Assembly (NCBI RefSeq): GCF_000002995.4
Contig: NW_025062476.1
Coordinates: 9,794,501-9,858,500 of the forward strand
Length of the DNA stretch: 64,000 bases
Reading direction: 5' to 3'
Source: Brugia malayi
Lineage: Eukaryota; Nematoda; Chromadorea; Rhabditida; Onchocercidae
Position 1 is the first letter of the stretch. Each line of letters starts with the position of its first letter. The notes beneath the pieces were generated by a model. That model searched no databases, was not told where the DNA came from, and saw nothing but the letters and a program-made list of their open reading frames with translations. Of the stretch, positions 27,353 through 40,917 are shown piece by piece. The translations under genes were made by a program, and so were the position numbers.

Positions 27353-29525
27353 TGGCTGCTTTATTACTTTATGTGGTGCATGAATCAAATTTCAAATTAC
27401 ATTCTTGGAATGAGAAATGAAGATTTTCAAACGCAGAATAAGAAATTTTCTTTCTAAAAAGAGCTGCAAATACTATAATTGGCTCCCCACTTCTCATTTA
27501 CGTTGCTAGTTATTAATTTTTTATTTTATTTCTTTCACTGAGTCTTTATTTTTTTGTTTAATGATTTTATCAAGACAAGTTTTTTATCAAGATTTTATCC
27601 TATTCTCGCTACCACTTCATTCCTTTACAAAGTTGGATTCTTATCAAAGATTAAATCTCTTGAAGTATGGGATTGAATAATTTTGGCATTCTGTAATTCT
27701 TTCTAGTTTTTTCAGTAAAAAAGTTAACTGGGAAATATTTGCTGGTCACACAATCTGATAATTATATCTCACTGTAATGCGGGTACACATTGTATAATTA
27801 TATGTTGTTGTTGATGCAGCAGGCTATGTCATCTTACATTCTTGATATTGTCAACTACCAAGTTTTATTCTGTTCTTTGATGGTATATTCTATGACGATA
27901 GAATTTTTTGTATTTATTTCGATGTTCAAAAGTAATAAATTACCTCGAGTAATATAACAACATATAGTAGTTAAGAAGACACCTAGGATTATAATCGGTG
28001 AAAGTCAAGCTTTCCCATTTTTACCACATCATGCCTTGGATCAGATAGATAGCATTGTATCACTAGATAATCTAATGATTCTGCTGATCCTTTTGTTTGC
28101 ATTGCACTATTAGGTTTTCTCAGTTTTGGTTTAGTTACTTTTCTGCAATTTGATATTTGTCAAGTTTTGTGGAATAAGCACATTTCAAGAAAATCATAAT
28201 TCGTTTCCCCCAAACCCTTTTATTTCGCTTATTAGACTGTTACGTATTCATTTAATTATAAAATGGGAAACTTTTAATTAATATAAAAAGTTCAACAGTT
28301 CATTTGGTAGGACTCTGGAATTTCAAGGATTCAAATAAGTTAAATTTCTGCTTCTGCAAGAATGCAATAACTACATTAATGATAACAAGATCATGGGAGT
28401 ATGAAGTTGTAAGATGGTTTTTAAATCATCTTTAATATCAGTAGTTCATCATCATATACGAACCAAGCAAATTGAAGTTAGACGTAATAGCTCTGGATTT
28501 TAGTTTCTACTTTGAAAGAATTTATTATTTTGTTTTAATTTTTGAGCAGAGAAAAGGAAAAACAGCGGTTCTTATCAAAACGATAAATTAAGTGTCGAAT
28601 AGAATGAGACATAATCTGTTTACAAGCAACGAATGTAAGTAGAAATGAGATGTTCGCTAATTGAATGCAAACTTTCTTCAAAATTGATATTTGTTTACAA
28701 TTGAAGGAACGAAGAAAATGAAGATTTGTTGATTATAATGCATTGCAGATTAGTTTGATTTTATAGAAAATTGAGAATATTGCAAGTTAAGACGACATTT
28801 ATTTATCATAGCAATTGATGTTGACTGATTTCGTTCACTATTTTTTATCAGTATTAATTATCATTAGTGAACAGCATTGACTATTAATGATAATAAGAAA
28901 ATAAACATACATTTTAGACTATTGCTTTCCATAAACCACAAATCTTAGTGTTGGTTATCATTTTATCAGCATTTATAACTTCACTTTTCGCATAATCAGT
29001 ATTCCTTCGTTACTATTTACGCCTGTTCAGGAGTCATATTGTCGGAGTATTTCGAATGACAATTTCGTGATAAAATTACAAGCGCTAATAAATAATATCA
29101 GTGTAAGCATTCTATCAAAAAATGAAAAATGGATGAGATAGATTTTTTTTCTTATCTACTCGATTTCTGTTGCATTTTTAGAACCATGCAAACTTTTAAA
29201 AAGTTTATCAATTATTTGAATTTATTCGGTTGTTTCTAAGCTTTTCTCCTATTATTATATAATCAGTAGGCATTTTATGTTTTTTGTTCTTTAATATATG
29301 ATTTGTAGTTTTTTCAAACTTACTTACTATCATGTGAAATGATGGATCTTTCTTGCACAACAACTATATCACAGATATCGTTTCAATGTCTACGACAGTT
29401 AAAAAAATTTGATATGTTATGATTTTGATGTTTATATAATGACTGATCATCTAATTGCTTATTTATATCTCATAATTATATTTTGAATTTCATTTTTAAA
29501 TAAACGTTATTTAGAAAAGTCAATT
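27353..29525. other. Intergenic interval between EMC1 and the ML-domain gene
   Basis: AT-rich sequence holding the EMC1 3' UTR and the ML gene promoter. No coding exon, RNA gene or clear mobile element was found. Confidence 0.6.
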
Positions 29526-31188
29526 ATGCTTGTCAGATTAGTGATAATTATTTCAATGGCGCAGCTTGCTGCAGCTACCAAATTCCCGAATGGTACCGAC
29601 ACCAAAATGAATTTTTTCAGCTGTGGCCCTAGTATGTTTAAACATTTAAAGATTTAGTAGTGAAAAATAGAGTTTGAGAGAGCGATCTATCCATCTACTA
29701 CATTATTCTTCATTCCGGTTTCAAAAAGTTTAAGTCTACCTGTTTATCGTTTGACGGAACCATTCTTCATCCGCGGAATTGTTCATTCTTCATATGTTTT
29801 TTTTTTTTTTTTGAAAACAATTAGATCAAATAAAGAAAATAATTCTATAAAAGAACAAAGCGAAAGAGAAGAGAATAAATAGATTATTGCAACTGATGAG
29901 AAAAGAAATGTTGTCGATGTTAACAACTTTAATTTTAAAATTTGTTGGAGATTTCAAATAATTTTTGTGTTGACATTTCCAGTGAATACTATTGCCGTCT
30001 CATCCATAGAGCTGTTCGATCGAAATGGTTTGGCAATGTACCCGATTAGATTAGAAGATTTGGCAACTGTCAAATTGAAGTCTTACAATAATGGAAACAT
30101 GGTGAAATTTTTTGTAACGTATTTCAAGAATTACTATTAACAAAACTTTTTATAAACTAAGTACTGCAAGTTATAATTCATTCATTACTATAATAAGCTT
30201 TCTTCCATTTAATATTTTTGTGGTCTTTTAAATAATCAAAATTCAGCAAATGCATATCCAAAAGAATTTAATTAATGATAAAAGTTTGAGCTACAGATTG
30301 AAAAAGATAAAGTGAATGTAGAAGTTTATGCTTATATGGAGAATGACGGGACATGGACGTGGAGAAATATCATTCCGGAGCCATTCCGATTTTTGTTGTA
30401 ATTTTAAAATAATTTAGCATTGTTATATTTTTGTTTAGCATTGTTATATTGTTATAATTTAGCATTGTTATATTTTTGTTTAGCATTGTTATATATTTAG
30501 CATTGTTATATTGTTATAATTTAGCATTGTTATATTTTTGTTTAGCATTGTTATATTGTTATAATTTAGCATTGTTATATTTTTGTTGCATAATAATGGT
30601 CATTTTTTAATTAAAAATGAAATATTTTCTAAATTATTAAGGAAATCATTGCTATATTTCCAATTATTTTCCAATTGTGTACTTTTTGCAGATTTAATAT
30701 CGATGGCTGTAAAATGGCTCATAACTGTCCACTAACAAAAGGCGATCTCGAATTAACACTGCCACTTAATCTCTACAAATATGCAATACTTTTTAAATTC
30801 ATCGACAAAACTGTGAGTCTTTTTAGGTCTCAGTGATAAATTTTTATTCAGTAATATTATGTCTTAAATGTTTCAAAAACTGCATCAAAATTTTTTCATT
30901 TTTATTCATTAAAATATTTATTCTCTTCTAGATTATGCTATTCATATATCAGTTAAGAGAAATAATTTATTGTTTGGAGTTCAAAAAGCTTCTAATTTAT
31001 ATGTTACTTACCGCCAAAATATTACCTGCAAAAGTTTCGTATCAATTTTAAAAGCTGTAAGAAGTATGAAAAAGTTAGAAATCAAAATTTAAATATTTCA
31101 GTTAGCTCATCAATTTATCATCAAATTGTACGACGCTGGAAGTCGTCAAGAAGTTTCCTGTGAAATCATTCAGTTTAATCTTGTTTAA
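29526..31188 (+). CDS. Small secreted ML-domain (MD-2-related lipid-recognition) protein
   Basis: ML-domain proteins are secreted beta-sandwich carriers of lipids and sterols. Five exons: 29526-29631, 29983-30101, 30297-30397, 30692-30812, 31102-31188, giving 177 aa with continuous phases. An N-terminal hydrophobic signal peptide (MLVRLVIIISMAQLAAA) precedes the mature part. The mature part holds the ML cysteine pattern: FFSCG near the start, then DGCKMAHNCPLTKGDLELTL, where C..x(5)..CPL..G is the family hallmark, then a final cysteine in EVSCEIIQF. The C-terminal strand AHQFIIKLYDAGSRQEVSC fits the last beta strand. An acceptor (TTTAG) lies about 12 nt before the ATG. A CAATAAAGG at about 31311 could be its poly(A) signal. 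Family assigned from cysteine spacing and size; the ligand is unknown. Confidence 0.82.
30412..30586. repeat. AT-rich minisatellite in intron 3 of the ML-domain gene
   Basis: Eight copies of a TTTAGCATTGTTATA core occur in tandem. Units of 21 and 24 nt alternate to make a 45-nt higher-order repeat (one unit is shortened). The array starts about 14 nt after the intron's 5' splice site. Confidence 0.95.
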
Positions 31189-34100
31189 ACGATACGAAAA
31201 ATGAAAGCTCACATCTATAATTGAACAGTATTAAAAAAAAGATGAATTTAAAATTTTGCACAAAATTTAAAATTAGGTTTTACGCTTTCTGAAGTTTTTA
31301 CACTTGAATATATCAATAAAGGAATACAAACAGATTTAAGCGTCGAAAACATTTAACATAAATTAGTGAATGTACTGTTATGAGAAATAATTTCAAAAAT
31401 GAAAAGACAATCCATGAATCTAGTTTCAACCACTACAACCAACAAATTATACACGCAACAAGAGATACGTCAAGTCTCATGAAAATTCATTTACAAATTC
31501 TGTCAAATTTATAGAAATATTTAAATATTATCTTATAGACAGAGAGAGAAATGCAAATGTTAACAGCATTACATAAAAAAATTAATTGATATTGTTGCAA
31601 TTATTTTAAACTATTAAGAGTTATTAAAGTTCATTCTTCGTGGCCTTAAATTTCTCAAATAAAAGCAGTCAATAAAAGAACTAGATTAAGCTATTAAGCT
31701 AATCGATGGTCATGAATCCAGTTTCAACCATGATATATTGACATGTACGTAATATTAATGAGAGAAGCAAACATAAGCCATTCATCAGGAATGTATATTT
31801 TTTATTTCCGGAAGCGATTTCCGGATTAGTCACAAGGCTAGTACTGCATATGTCTGTAGTCAATCATTCCTTTTTATTCACAACACAGAAAAGAAGAAAT
31901 CTATGAGTTCGGGATCACCCGGGAGACGAGTAAAACTGAAAGCCATGAAACAACGGTCATTACACCATTTACTAAATCAGTAGTTCTTTTTAATCACAAC
32001 ACGACATAAGACAATCTTAAATATTACTCTTTACACATAAGTCCTGCCATTAATTACTTATTAATGCAATAGTTCTGATAACATTTGCACAATTGTTAGA
32101 GTGCTATAAAGACAAATTCAAGAAGTAATAACTGATATGATGAGAGTGTGATATTACATTAAGATGAGATATTACATTGCCATCATTAAAATTTTTGCAC
32201 TAAGCTCTGCTGTCCGATATTCTCACCTATCCTTCATGACGAATTCCTAATGCAAAGTTTCATATGAAGAAGAATAACTGATATGATAAGAGTGTGATAA
32301 CATGGTTGTTTCACGGCTTTCGATTAAGTCCATGTTCCATGCGATCCTAAAACTGTCCCAAATGATAGATTTCTTCTTGTTAGAGAGTCTTAATTTGATT
32401 ATACTATTTCCAGTAAATTTCCGTGAATTGAAATCTTAGAGTTTCGTTTTTCTCTCTCAAAGTTGTATTTTATCAGAGAAAAGTTCATGCTAATGATTAC
32501 ATAAATGTAGTTTCCATCGATTTCTCATCAAATCTCGACTACTGAGAATTCCTCTACACAAATTCCACAACCAAAATAATTTATTCAAAACAAACTGGGA
32601 TAAATTTGATTATGAGCTCAAATATGCAACCTATAATTTATTTGTTTGCTGCCAGAAATGAAATATCTATACGTAACACTTTACATCGTTTAATGCTTTC
32701 ATAAATTTCATCGAGAAATGACTAATGAGACACTCATTTATTTAAGATTATTGAAATTAGACAAAATTTGACACAAATTAAATATTTGTAAATGAATGTG
32801 AAAATGTTATATGTTTGATATCAAATTAGAAATGAATTGAAAGCTTCATTATTCCACAAAACAAGAAGAAATTTTCTTGTTTTTATGGGGTTAAACTGTT
32901 GTACTTTTCATTCCAACTGATTCTTACTTATTTCTGCTGCGAGAGGAAAACTATAAATGCATTTCACACCTGTTAGTGAATGCAGGTGAAGAGAAAAGTT
33001 ACTTACCCCTTTTGTTTGTTGTCTCAACTTTGCTGTTATCAGTTTAAATTATTCTTATTTCCTTCAGATTTTAATATTTCCTACCTGATTTATTTTCTTC
33101 ACTACATTTTTCGGCAATAAAAAACATTTAAAACTTTATGGACTTTTTTGCATTTTGAACCATTTATAATTTTAATGAAGTTATATATATATAAATAGCT
33201 CAACTTACCTAATTACAGCACGAATGCGGCGATATATAGAAGTGAAAACAGGTTAGAAGATTAACAACTAATTAATCAATTAAGAATTAGTGAATGGATT
33301 TTTCAAGGTTATGAAATGTCTGTTACTATGTAAACTTTTATTATTGCATCAAGTCATCATCTGGTAAGCACACATTAAGTTATAATCCTTGTATTTGCCT
33401 AACCTATTTGCTTTTATGCTAATTAATCAAATTATCAGTATTATCAAAGTTATCCTCATGATTACTTTGATTTCCAATCATTTTTTTTAACACAACAATT
33501 CATGATAGTAAGAGTGAAAGCTGCAGTTTACTTTGCCAATTATCTTTGATTCTGTTAATATTGACAAAAGTCATTTCATTTGTTTTTGGATAAGAATCTA
33601 ATTCTTCCTTTTCCTAAAAATGTTTTATGTTTGCTAAACCACAGTTCATGGTATCATAACATTATCTTTTCGTTAATATCATCTATTGCTAATAACAACT
33701 GATTATTTTAATAATTAACAACTAACAAAAAAAAAAAAATTTTTTTTTTTTTTTTGTTAAAAGGAAATGGAATAAATTCTTGTTTATCAAATCGTACAAA
33801 ACTTTTTTCCAATGTCTCATTATTTTCTATACAAATGATTTCAAATTCTCGAAATCACTGCATATCACTAACAAACGAAATTTTCATTTCGCTTCTTCCG
33901 CACTAACAGACGGATATTTCATTGCCATCCGATGGCAGACAGGAATTGGGCGAAGCAAGGACGTAGCAGAACATACTCTCGACATTTTCAAGAAAATGAG
34001 CAAAGTATGACCACTTTGAAAACTAATCTTGAATCTAATATCCAATTGGTGAATATATTAAATGAAATAGTTTAGTATGGAAATAAAATTCATAAGAAGT

Positions 34101-37100
34101 TAATAACGGATTTTCCCATTAATAGTCATTAAATGAAGCCAAGCGACAATGTGGTGACCTCGCTTACCTACTCCCACACAATGCTGATGGCGTAATACAT
34201 CAAAGATCTAATATAAACTTCGCATTTCTTTGAAATGAAATACAACGAATAAAAATAGAGCATGTTGAAACGACAGGTTAGAGGACGTACAAAGATCATT
34301 TGCTTCATTTGTTTACTTCATCTACTGTACACCTGTTTATAAATCATTGTCATATGTCATAAATCCATAACATATTCGTTTTAATTTATAAATTACAATA
34401 AGACGATTTTCTGCTCTATTTGGTAAGTTCGTTTAATTAAGTTTGTGATTTGTCAAAGAAGGTGTGACACATATGAAGCTATGTGAAAGCAAAGGATTCT
34501 TTAATTTACATAGGTAGTTGATTTCACCTTTCAATTCTTTTTTATCCTCTGTAAACTGCATGTTTCAGCTTAGTTTTTTTTTTCTTTTTTTTTAATGCAT
34601 CAATTCGTTGACATCTTTTTTTCTGCTGTCACAAAATTCTTCATTTCATTTAACACTCCTATTTCATCTTGTTAAAATGTAAAAGATTTCTAGAATGTAC
34701 TACGATAACAAGCAAAGAAGAAAATATTGGATTTGTTAATAAATGGCGTTGATTGTTTAGTAAACAGTAAAACTTATTTTTACCAATATACCTGGAAATT
34801 TAAACAGTGGCTATTTACGATAAAATCATAGCCCTTTCTAGATCATAATTTAAAAAAAAATCTTTTTTTTTAAAAAAACTTTTTTTCATTTTAAATTGTT
34901 CAATAATGTCCACTATTTCATTATCATAAATTTAATTAATATTGACATTAAAAATAAATATAAATAGTCATCGCAATTTAAAGTTTTACAATTTCCATTT
35001 ATAGCATCTGCATATCTGCTCACAGAAACAATTTGATTGCACCACTTTCGCTGACCATTTTGATATTTGTTGAGAAGATTGGAAGAAACAATTGATTGTT
35101 ACTCTGAATGATCAAACTTTTAAAATGTCATCCATTACTAACTGCCTTCTTTGCCTTGCTTTTCTGCTGGTATAGTTTCACCTGTCACTACTGGTAATAT
35201 GTTCAATCCGAGATATATCCTTCCATTTTATCATTTCTGCTCATTTTTTCTTGTCTACTTTCTTATCATCCATTTTCTGATAGCTAGAAATAGATACCAA
35301 TTATCACAGAGAAATAATCATGTCATGTCATAATTTTGTCATCGCACAATCGTTTTCGTTCTATTTTTAAACTTCAAAATAATTTTTACATTTTCTCAAT
35401 AATTTTTATGTAGTTTACTTTTTTCTCAATTATAGTAGAACGCTAAATGAAAGCATTCGACATAAAAGCCAAAACTTAGATTTTTTTTGAAAAGAAGTAA
35501 TTGAGCTATTTGAACCAATCATCTGATGGAATGAAATGGAAGCGAAACATCTGAATAATAAAAACGATTGTCACTCAAAAGCAGAACTCGCAGAATGAGA
35601 TCCTTTTTTACCGGTTCGATTGAAATAACAACTAAGTTCCTGTTTTAACATCTGCAAAAATTTTGTTCTCCTTTCCATATCATATTTATGATTTATTTTC
35701 ATTCTTTTTTGTTATTTTAACCTTTTCATTTCATATCAGTTCTTCTTTAATTTCAATTTGCTTCATTTTAAAATTCAATATGAAGTCATACTATTTAAAT
35801 AAGAATTTCTTCCTTCAATCATTAAACGAAATATAACATAGCTTTTCATGGAAGTTTTTCATGCTGAAACTATAAAAATAAGTTCAGATGGAGACCAGTT
35901 CTGTACTTATGTATATACAAAGATGAGTCACTAATAATTACTGATAACAAAAAAATTATAAATTATCGATCTGAAATGTAATATCTTCAACACTTCCATT
36001 GCAAATCCATTTCTCTTCCATACCATTATCTCATCTCATTTCATTTCATTTCAGATAAAGGTGAAATTGATCTAATTTGTCACTATAATTCAGTTGGTTA
36101 AACAGCTCTAAATCTAATAATCTTTCTTCTTGATATTATGGAGAAGCATATTTGTATTTTATTAGTGGTATCTCTTCAATCGTATCTAAATGTTTCTTAG
36201 AGATAATATGCAATAGTATTAACTAATCTAAATTATTCTGTTTAATCTCTCATTTATCTGAGAGATTATCCTCATTTACCAGCACATGGTTTCTTAACTT
36301 TTTTTCTCAATTTTTAAAAATTTTTTGAAGATTAAAAGAATTTTTTTTCAAGTTTCTTAAATTTTAATGTTTGCTAGCAATCATATGACTGTATTCAAGT
36401 CATTTTCAAACAACTTTATTTTATCATATTCTAAGCAAACAACAATTCTAAACAATTTTTGAACTGTTATAATTGAGTACAAGTGAAATAAAACTAGAAG
36501 TGAGTCACTGATATGTGATAGTGGAAAATAGACAGAAACTGGTTGAGTGTTTGTCGTCCCTTCGAAATTTTGCAGCAAATGTTTGCATTATTTAAAATTT
36601 ACATACAGTCACACAAGAAAATTGTTCAAAATTAAGGATAATAGAAGATTTGAATTCGATTCACCAAGGATTAACTATGACTCTTATCAAAATCGTAGTC
36701 TTCAGCATAACCAGACACAATCTGGTATTTAATGGTACTTAAATATCAAACAGTTCTTTGAATGCTTCTTCGAGGGTTTCTTTCCATGACAAAAATTTAC
36801 CGGATTACTAATTGGTGTTCAGTCATCAATCTGCTTAGCAAACCGGCTGCATTAACTTATTTAAAGTCATAATTGTCATAAGACATTATATTGATTGAAC
36901 TTTACATTTTCTCTGCACCTAACGACTTTATTCTATACTTTTTGAATGAAATATATAAGAGTTTTTAGCAATAAACTCAGTTGCATTATTGTTCTTTTTC
37001 TCTTGTTAAACCACGTTTGATATTCCAGTTCACGTTAACACATTTCAGATTATTTCAGACCTTAAAAGAAGTCTTTTTCCTTGATTTATTCCAAAACATT

Positions 37101-39484
37101 ATAAAAGATAAATTTGAAGTATACATATACTCGTCATTCACCATTATTCTTTCTTAAATCTCATCATTCTCTCTCAAATTTTAATCAATTCAAATTACAC
37201 TACCTAACAAATTCTTAAATTTGAACCACAAAACCAGACATTGATGATTATACTTTTCAAAAATTTAGCATTAATCTTAAGAAAGATAAGCACTAAATAT
37301 TAGAAAGGACAAATTCATTTCTTTGCCGGTCGATTTGTTGAGAGAATATTTTTATAATTTTTCCCTCTTTTCTTTACTAATGGATGACAATCGGAAGAAA
37401 AGAATTATTGCAATAGTGCAAATTCCTTTCCAACGTATCATCCAACATGTGGTAATCGTTTCGACGACGATTTTGTCAATGTTCAAATATGCTACATTTC
37501 CTGCAGCAATGACTCTCTTACTTATTATTACTTGTTATTTCTTAAATTATTAAATTTTAAAATGTTAATTAAATCAAAAGTAGAATTTTGACAAATTCAT
37601 TCAATTCATTTGCAGATTTGAAAGCAAAGGTAAAATATCTGTTTTTCACTTCGTCCAATTTTCCTGTTTGCATTGAAGATTTAAATTTGACAAGAAGTTT
37701 TGCTCTTTTATAAAATAGAATTGTTATCAGTCCTTTGTAAATAATTAGAGAATGTGAGAACGTAAAAGAGAAATCATCTCTTAGAAATGAATCTAATCTT
37801 TTCAAATTACTTTTAAATAACACAGTCTTGAGATTCTTCTTATCACCATCCACATAAATTTCCATCCTGATTTTATTAACTTTAAAGATGGTTTTTTGAA
37901 AGTTTAATTAAAAGCAGATATTATGAATGATTTAGATTTGAATAGTTGACCAAACCTAAAAGACCAAATCGAATTGATATTTGCACTGGCGATCAATACA
38001 AAAAAGACTTTTTAGTTTTTTTTTTTTTAGTTTCTTAACTTGTATTTATCATTTATACCTTTAAACAAACAATCGCTTTTAGACAACTGGACTAATTTCA
38101 GTGGACAAATTGCGCACAATTTTGGTAATGATTTGGTAACACAGTGGCTTCCAGTCAATTTGATGATAAAAACTGAGCTTAACTTAATGCATTAGTTCAA
38201 ATGAGAGACCTGTGAAGTAGTGAAAAAAGATTGCCTGGAAGGTGCTTTGAAAATTTTTTTAACTTTCAAAGTTCATTTATTACTTAGTAGGAGTGAGTAA
38301 GAAATGATTCAAAGAGATTTGATCTAACACTTATGTGACATGAACATTTTTCTAACACTTATGTGACCTACCTCATTTTTTCAAACATATTGATAACCTT
38401 CAAATTCAGGTCATTACTCAGCGTCAAGTTAAATAATAGCTCAGTTAGTAGTCATTCATCCATTAGGACAATTAAATTCCCTTGCACTTTTAGTTATTTT
38501 TTTAAAATGATTGCTTGAAACTCCTCTTATATATCAGATTTTTTTTTCTTATACAAATTTTAAATAATTTTTGAAGATTCAATCCTTCCCTAAAATTCTT
38601 GCATATTTAGTAATAATTTACGTGCTGCGATAAATGTCAGTTATGAAATTTACACGAAATTTGCACTAACTAATCAATCAATGATTCGGACAAAATGAAA
38701 AATCTTCAATTTTCGGGGAAATGCAAATTTGAAGGCAAAAAAAAATGCTACGAAAACCGCTAAATTTTTGAAAAAGTGCGATTTTTTAAAATTTTTAAGA
38801 AGTTTTTGGATGTGCTTTTTTTAAAAAAAGGAGAATGAAATTTTTTGCAGAGTATTTTTTTAGCTCCGTAAGTTAAAATCTTGCATTCGGCGCTTCTCGT
38901 AATTTTTGTAAAGTTGAAAATGTAAATTTTGGAATTGCAAATCTCTACCTTGTGTAGTAAACAAAATTTTATGTCAAATACAAATTTTATTCAATTGTTA
39001 AAAGTAGGAACGAATGCTATAAGTAAAAGAAGGATTATTTATTCAGATACAATCCTATTTAAATAGCACTGTTTATTCAAATGAAGTAAAAAAGAATTTA
39101 CAGATTGGTTCAGAAGATAATTTTCCAATACTCTTTTACATATGACGTCATTGTTTCATTTTTGTGAAATATTTTGTTATGTTTGCTTCATGGAAATGTA
39201 ATGATTAAAGTTGTAATCATTTTACATTTTTCTGATTGAGCAAGCAAACAGTGATTAAATTGCTTTATAGCAGCTATGCTCTCTAATATATATTTTAATA
39301 GAACTGAGCAAATCCTTGAAATGTTAATGACACTAATTTGCTCTTTGATTTTGCCATCTTCTGAACATATCTTATGTTTTAAATATGTTATAGTAGTTGG
39401 TAGAAATTTATTGTATGTCAAAGCAAACAGTGATTAGGAAATTAAATAAATAATTAGATGAAGTGCTGATATCGATAAGCTGAG

Positions 39485-39605
39485 TATTTATCATTTAGTG
39501 TTTTAACTGTTATCAGGGATGTTACCAATTTAGGGAAAATTTCAACACAGTTATTTGTAGAGTTGAATAATTTGTGATAATAGTTAAAACACTGAATGAT
39601 AAATA
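39485..39605. repeat. Long hairpin (31-bp inverted repeat, 59-nt loop)
   Basis: The arm at 39485-39515 (starting TATTTATCATTTAG) matches the reverse complement of 39575-39605 at 29 of 31 positions. It could be a small MITE relic or a structured transcript. No clear target-site duplication was seen. Confidence 0.75.
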
Positions 39606-40877
39606 GTAATTTATTTACATACTGATATTATTTATGATTTCAAATACACTATGAACAGCGTGCAATAACAAATAGTTGCGGTTATGTCAGAATAATTCTT
39701 CTGATAGACAAATGTTGAAATGAAGCGATTCGTTTTATTAGTTTGTTTAATTCAATCGATCCCATTTCCGTCCTTCCTTCCCTGTCGAAAACACAATTTC
39801 ATTGGAAACAAGAAAAAAAAAAAAAGAAATAGGCTGTTATTATTGTCGTGCAGAAGTAAAGCATATCTTATCGCTTTATTCGAAATCTTATTTTTGCATT
39901 GAATTATTGAACTTTTTTAATTTCATTATTCTCATGTAATTAGTTAGAAAAAATGAATGTGCCGAAATTATTTTTAATTTCAAGGAGACATTGAAATTAA
40001 TTGTTATGTTAAATTATAAAAGTCCAGGAAAATTATTGCAAATGTTTGTCGTTATATCATTTGAAACTTGTCGTTTGAGATTTTCAGGATTATGGATGAT
40101 TTTCCGGACAGTCTAAAATTCATCTTATACATATCTCATATTTTTTTCAGATCGTTTTCGTATTTAAGAGGTATATTATTTGCGATTCATAAAGGAAACA
40201 TGTTCAATTCTAAAATTTTGTTTTATGCGATTTAAATCAGAAAATTTTATTTAATATTATATTTATTAAACACTATTTTACACTGAAGTTTTGCTTGATA
40301 AATAATAGCTGTATCAATACGATAGCTTTAAGAATTTAAAATGCTTCAAAATGTGTTGCATATAAAAATTTAAAAGCTTTCAATTTTAAATTAACTCAAG
40401 ATATGCTTGTCAGATCTCTTTCTCAGATTAAAATCTTAAAAAATCCTTGTGACAATATGCTAATACAAAAAAATAAATATCAATGAGTTAATTTAAAGCT
40501 ATTCAGTATTTCCATTTCTATAAGCTAACTGGTCACTCAATCAATGTCATTGAATTATGTCTTACATCAATCAGAAATAATCCATATCAGGAAGAATAAT
40601 CAAAGAGAGGAGAGGAAAAATTGAAAATGTCAGATGACTCATTCATAGAGAAGCTAAGAAGTGAATACATTCCGTTTATTTCTACGCTATTTTCAGATAG
40701 AAATTTTCTTTATTAATTTAATTTAACTCTGATTAATTATGGAATCTTTCAAAGTAAAGCCTTAATAATAGGAATATTTCCTTATTATTTACACTTTTTT
40801 TCTGAGTGAAATGAAACAGAGAATAACGAAATAAATGCCAGTTATCGATAAGGAATTAAGCGAAGTTATCAGATATG

Positions 40878-40917
40878 GCTGACTGACTGACTGATTGATT
40901 GATTGATTGATTGATTG
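40878..40917. repeat. (GACT)n/(GATT)n microsatellite
   Basis: Three GACT-type units run into about seven GATT units in a compound array. Confidence 0.95.

Noticed and set aside
35611..35621. tRNA B-box-like GGTTCGATTGA
   Set aside because: No A-box, acceptor stem or anticodon arm could be built around it.
36381..36578. Minus-strand frame of 65 codons in the gene-poor interval
   Set aside because: No acceptor/donor context, AT-driven composition, no recognised motif.
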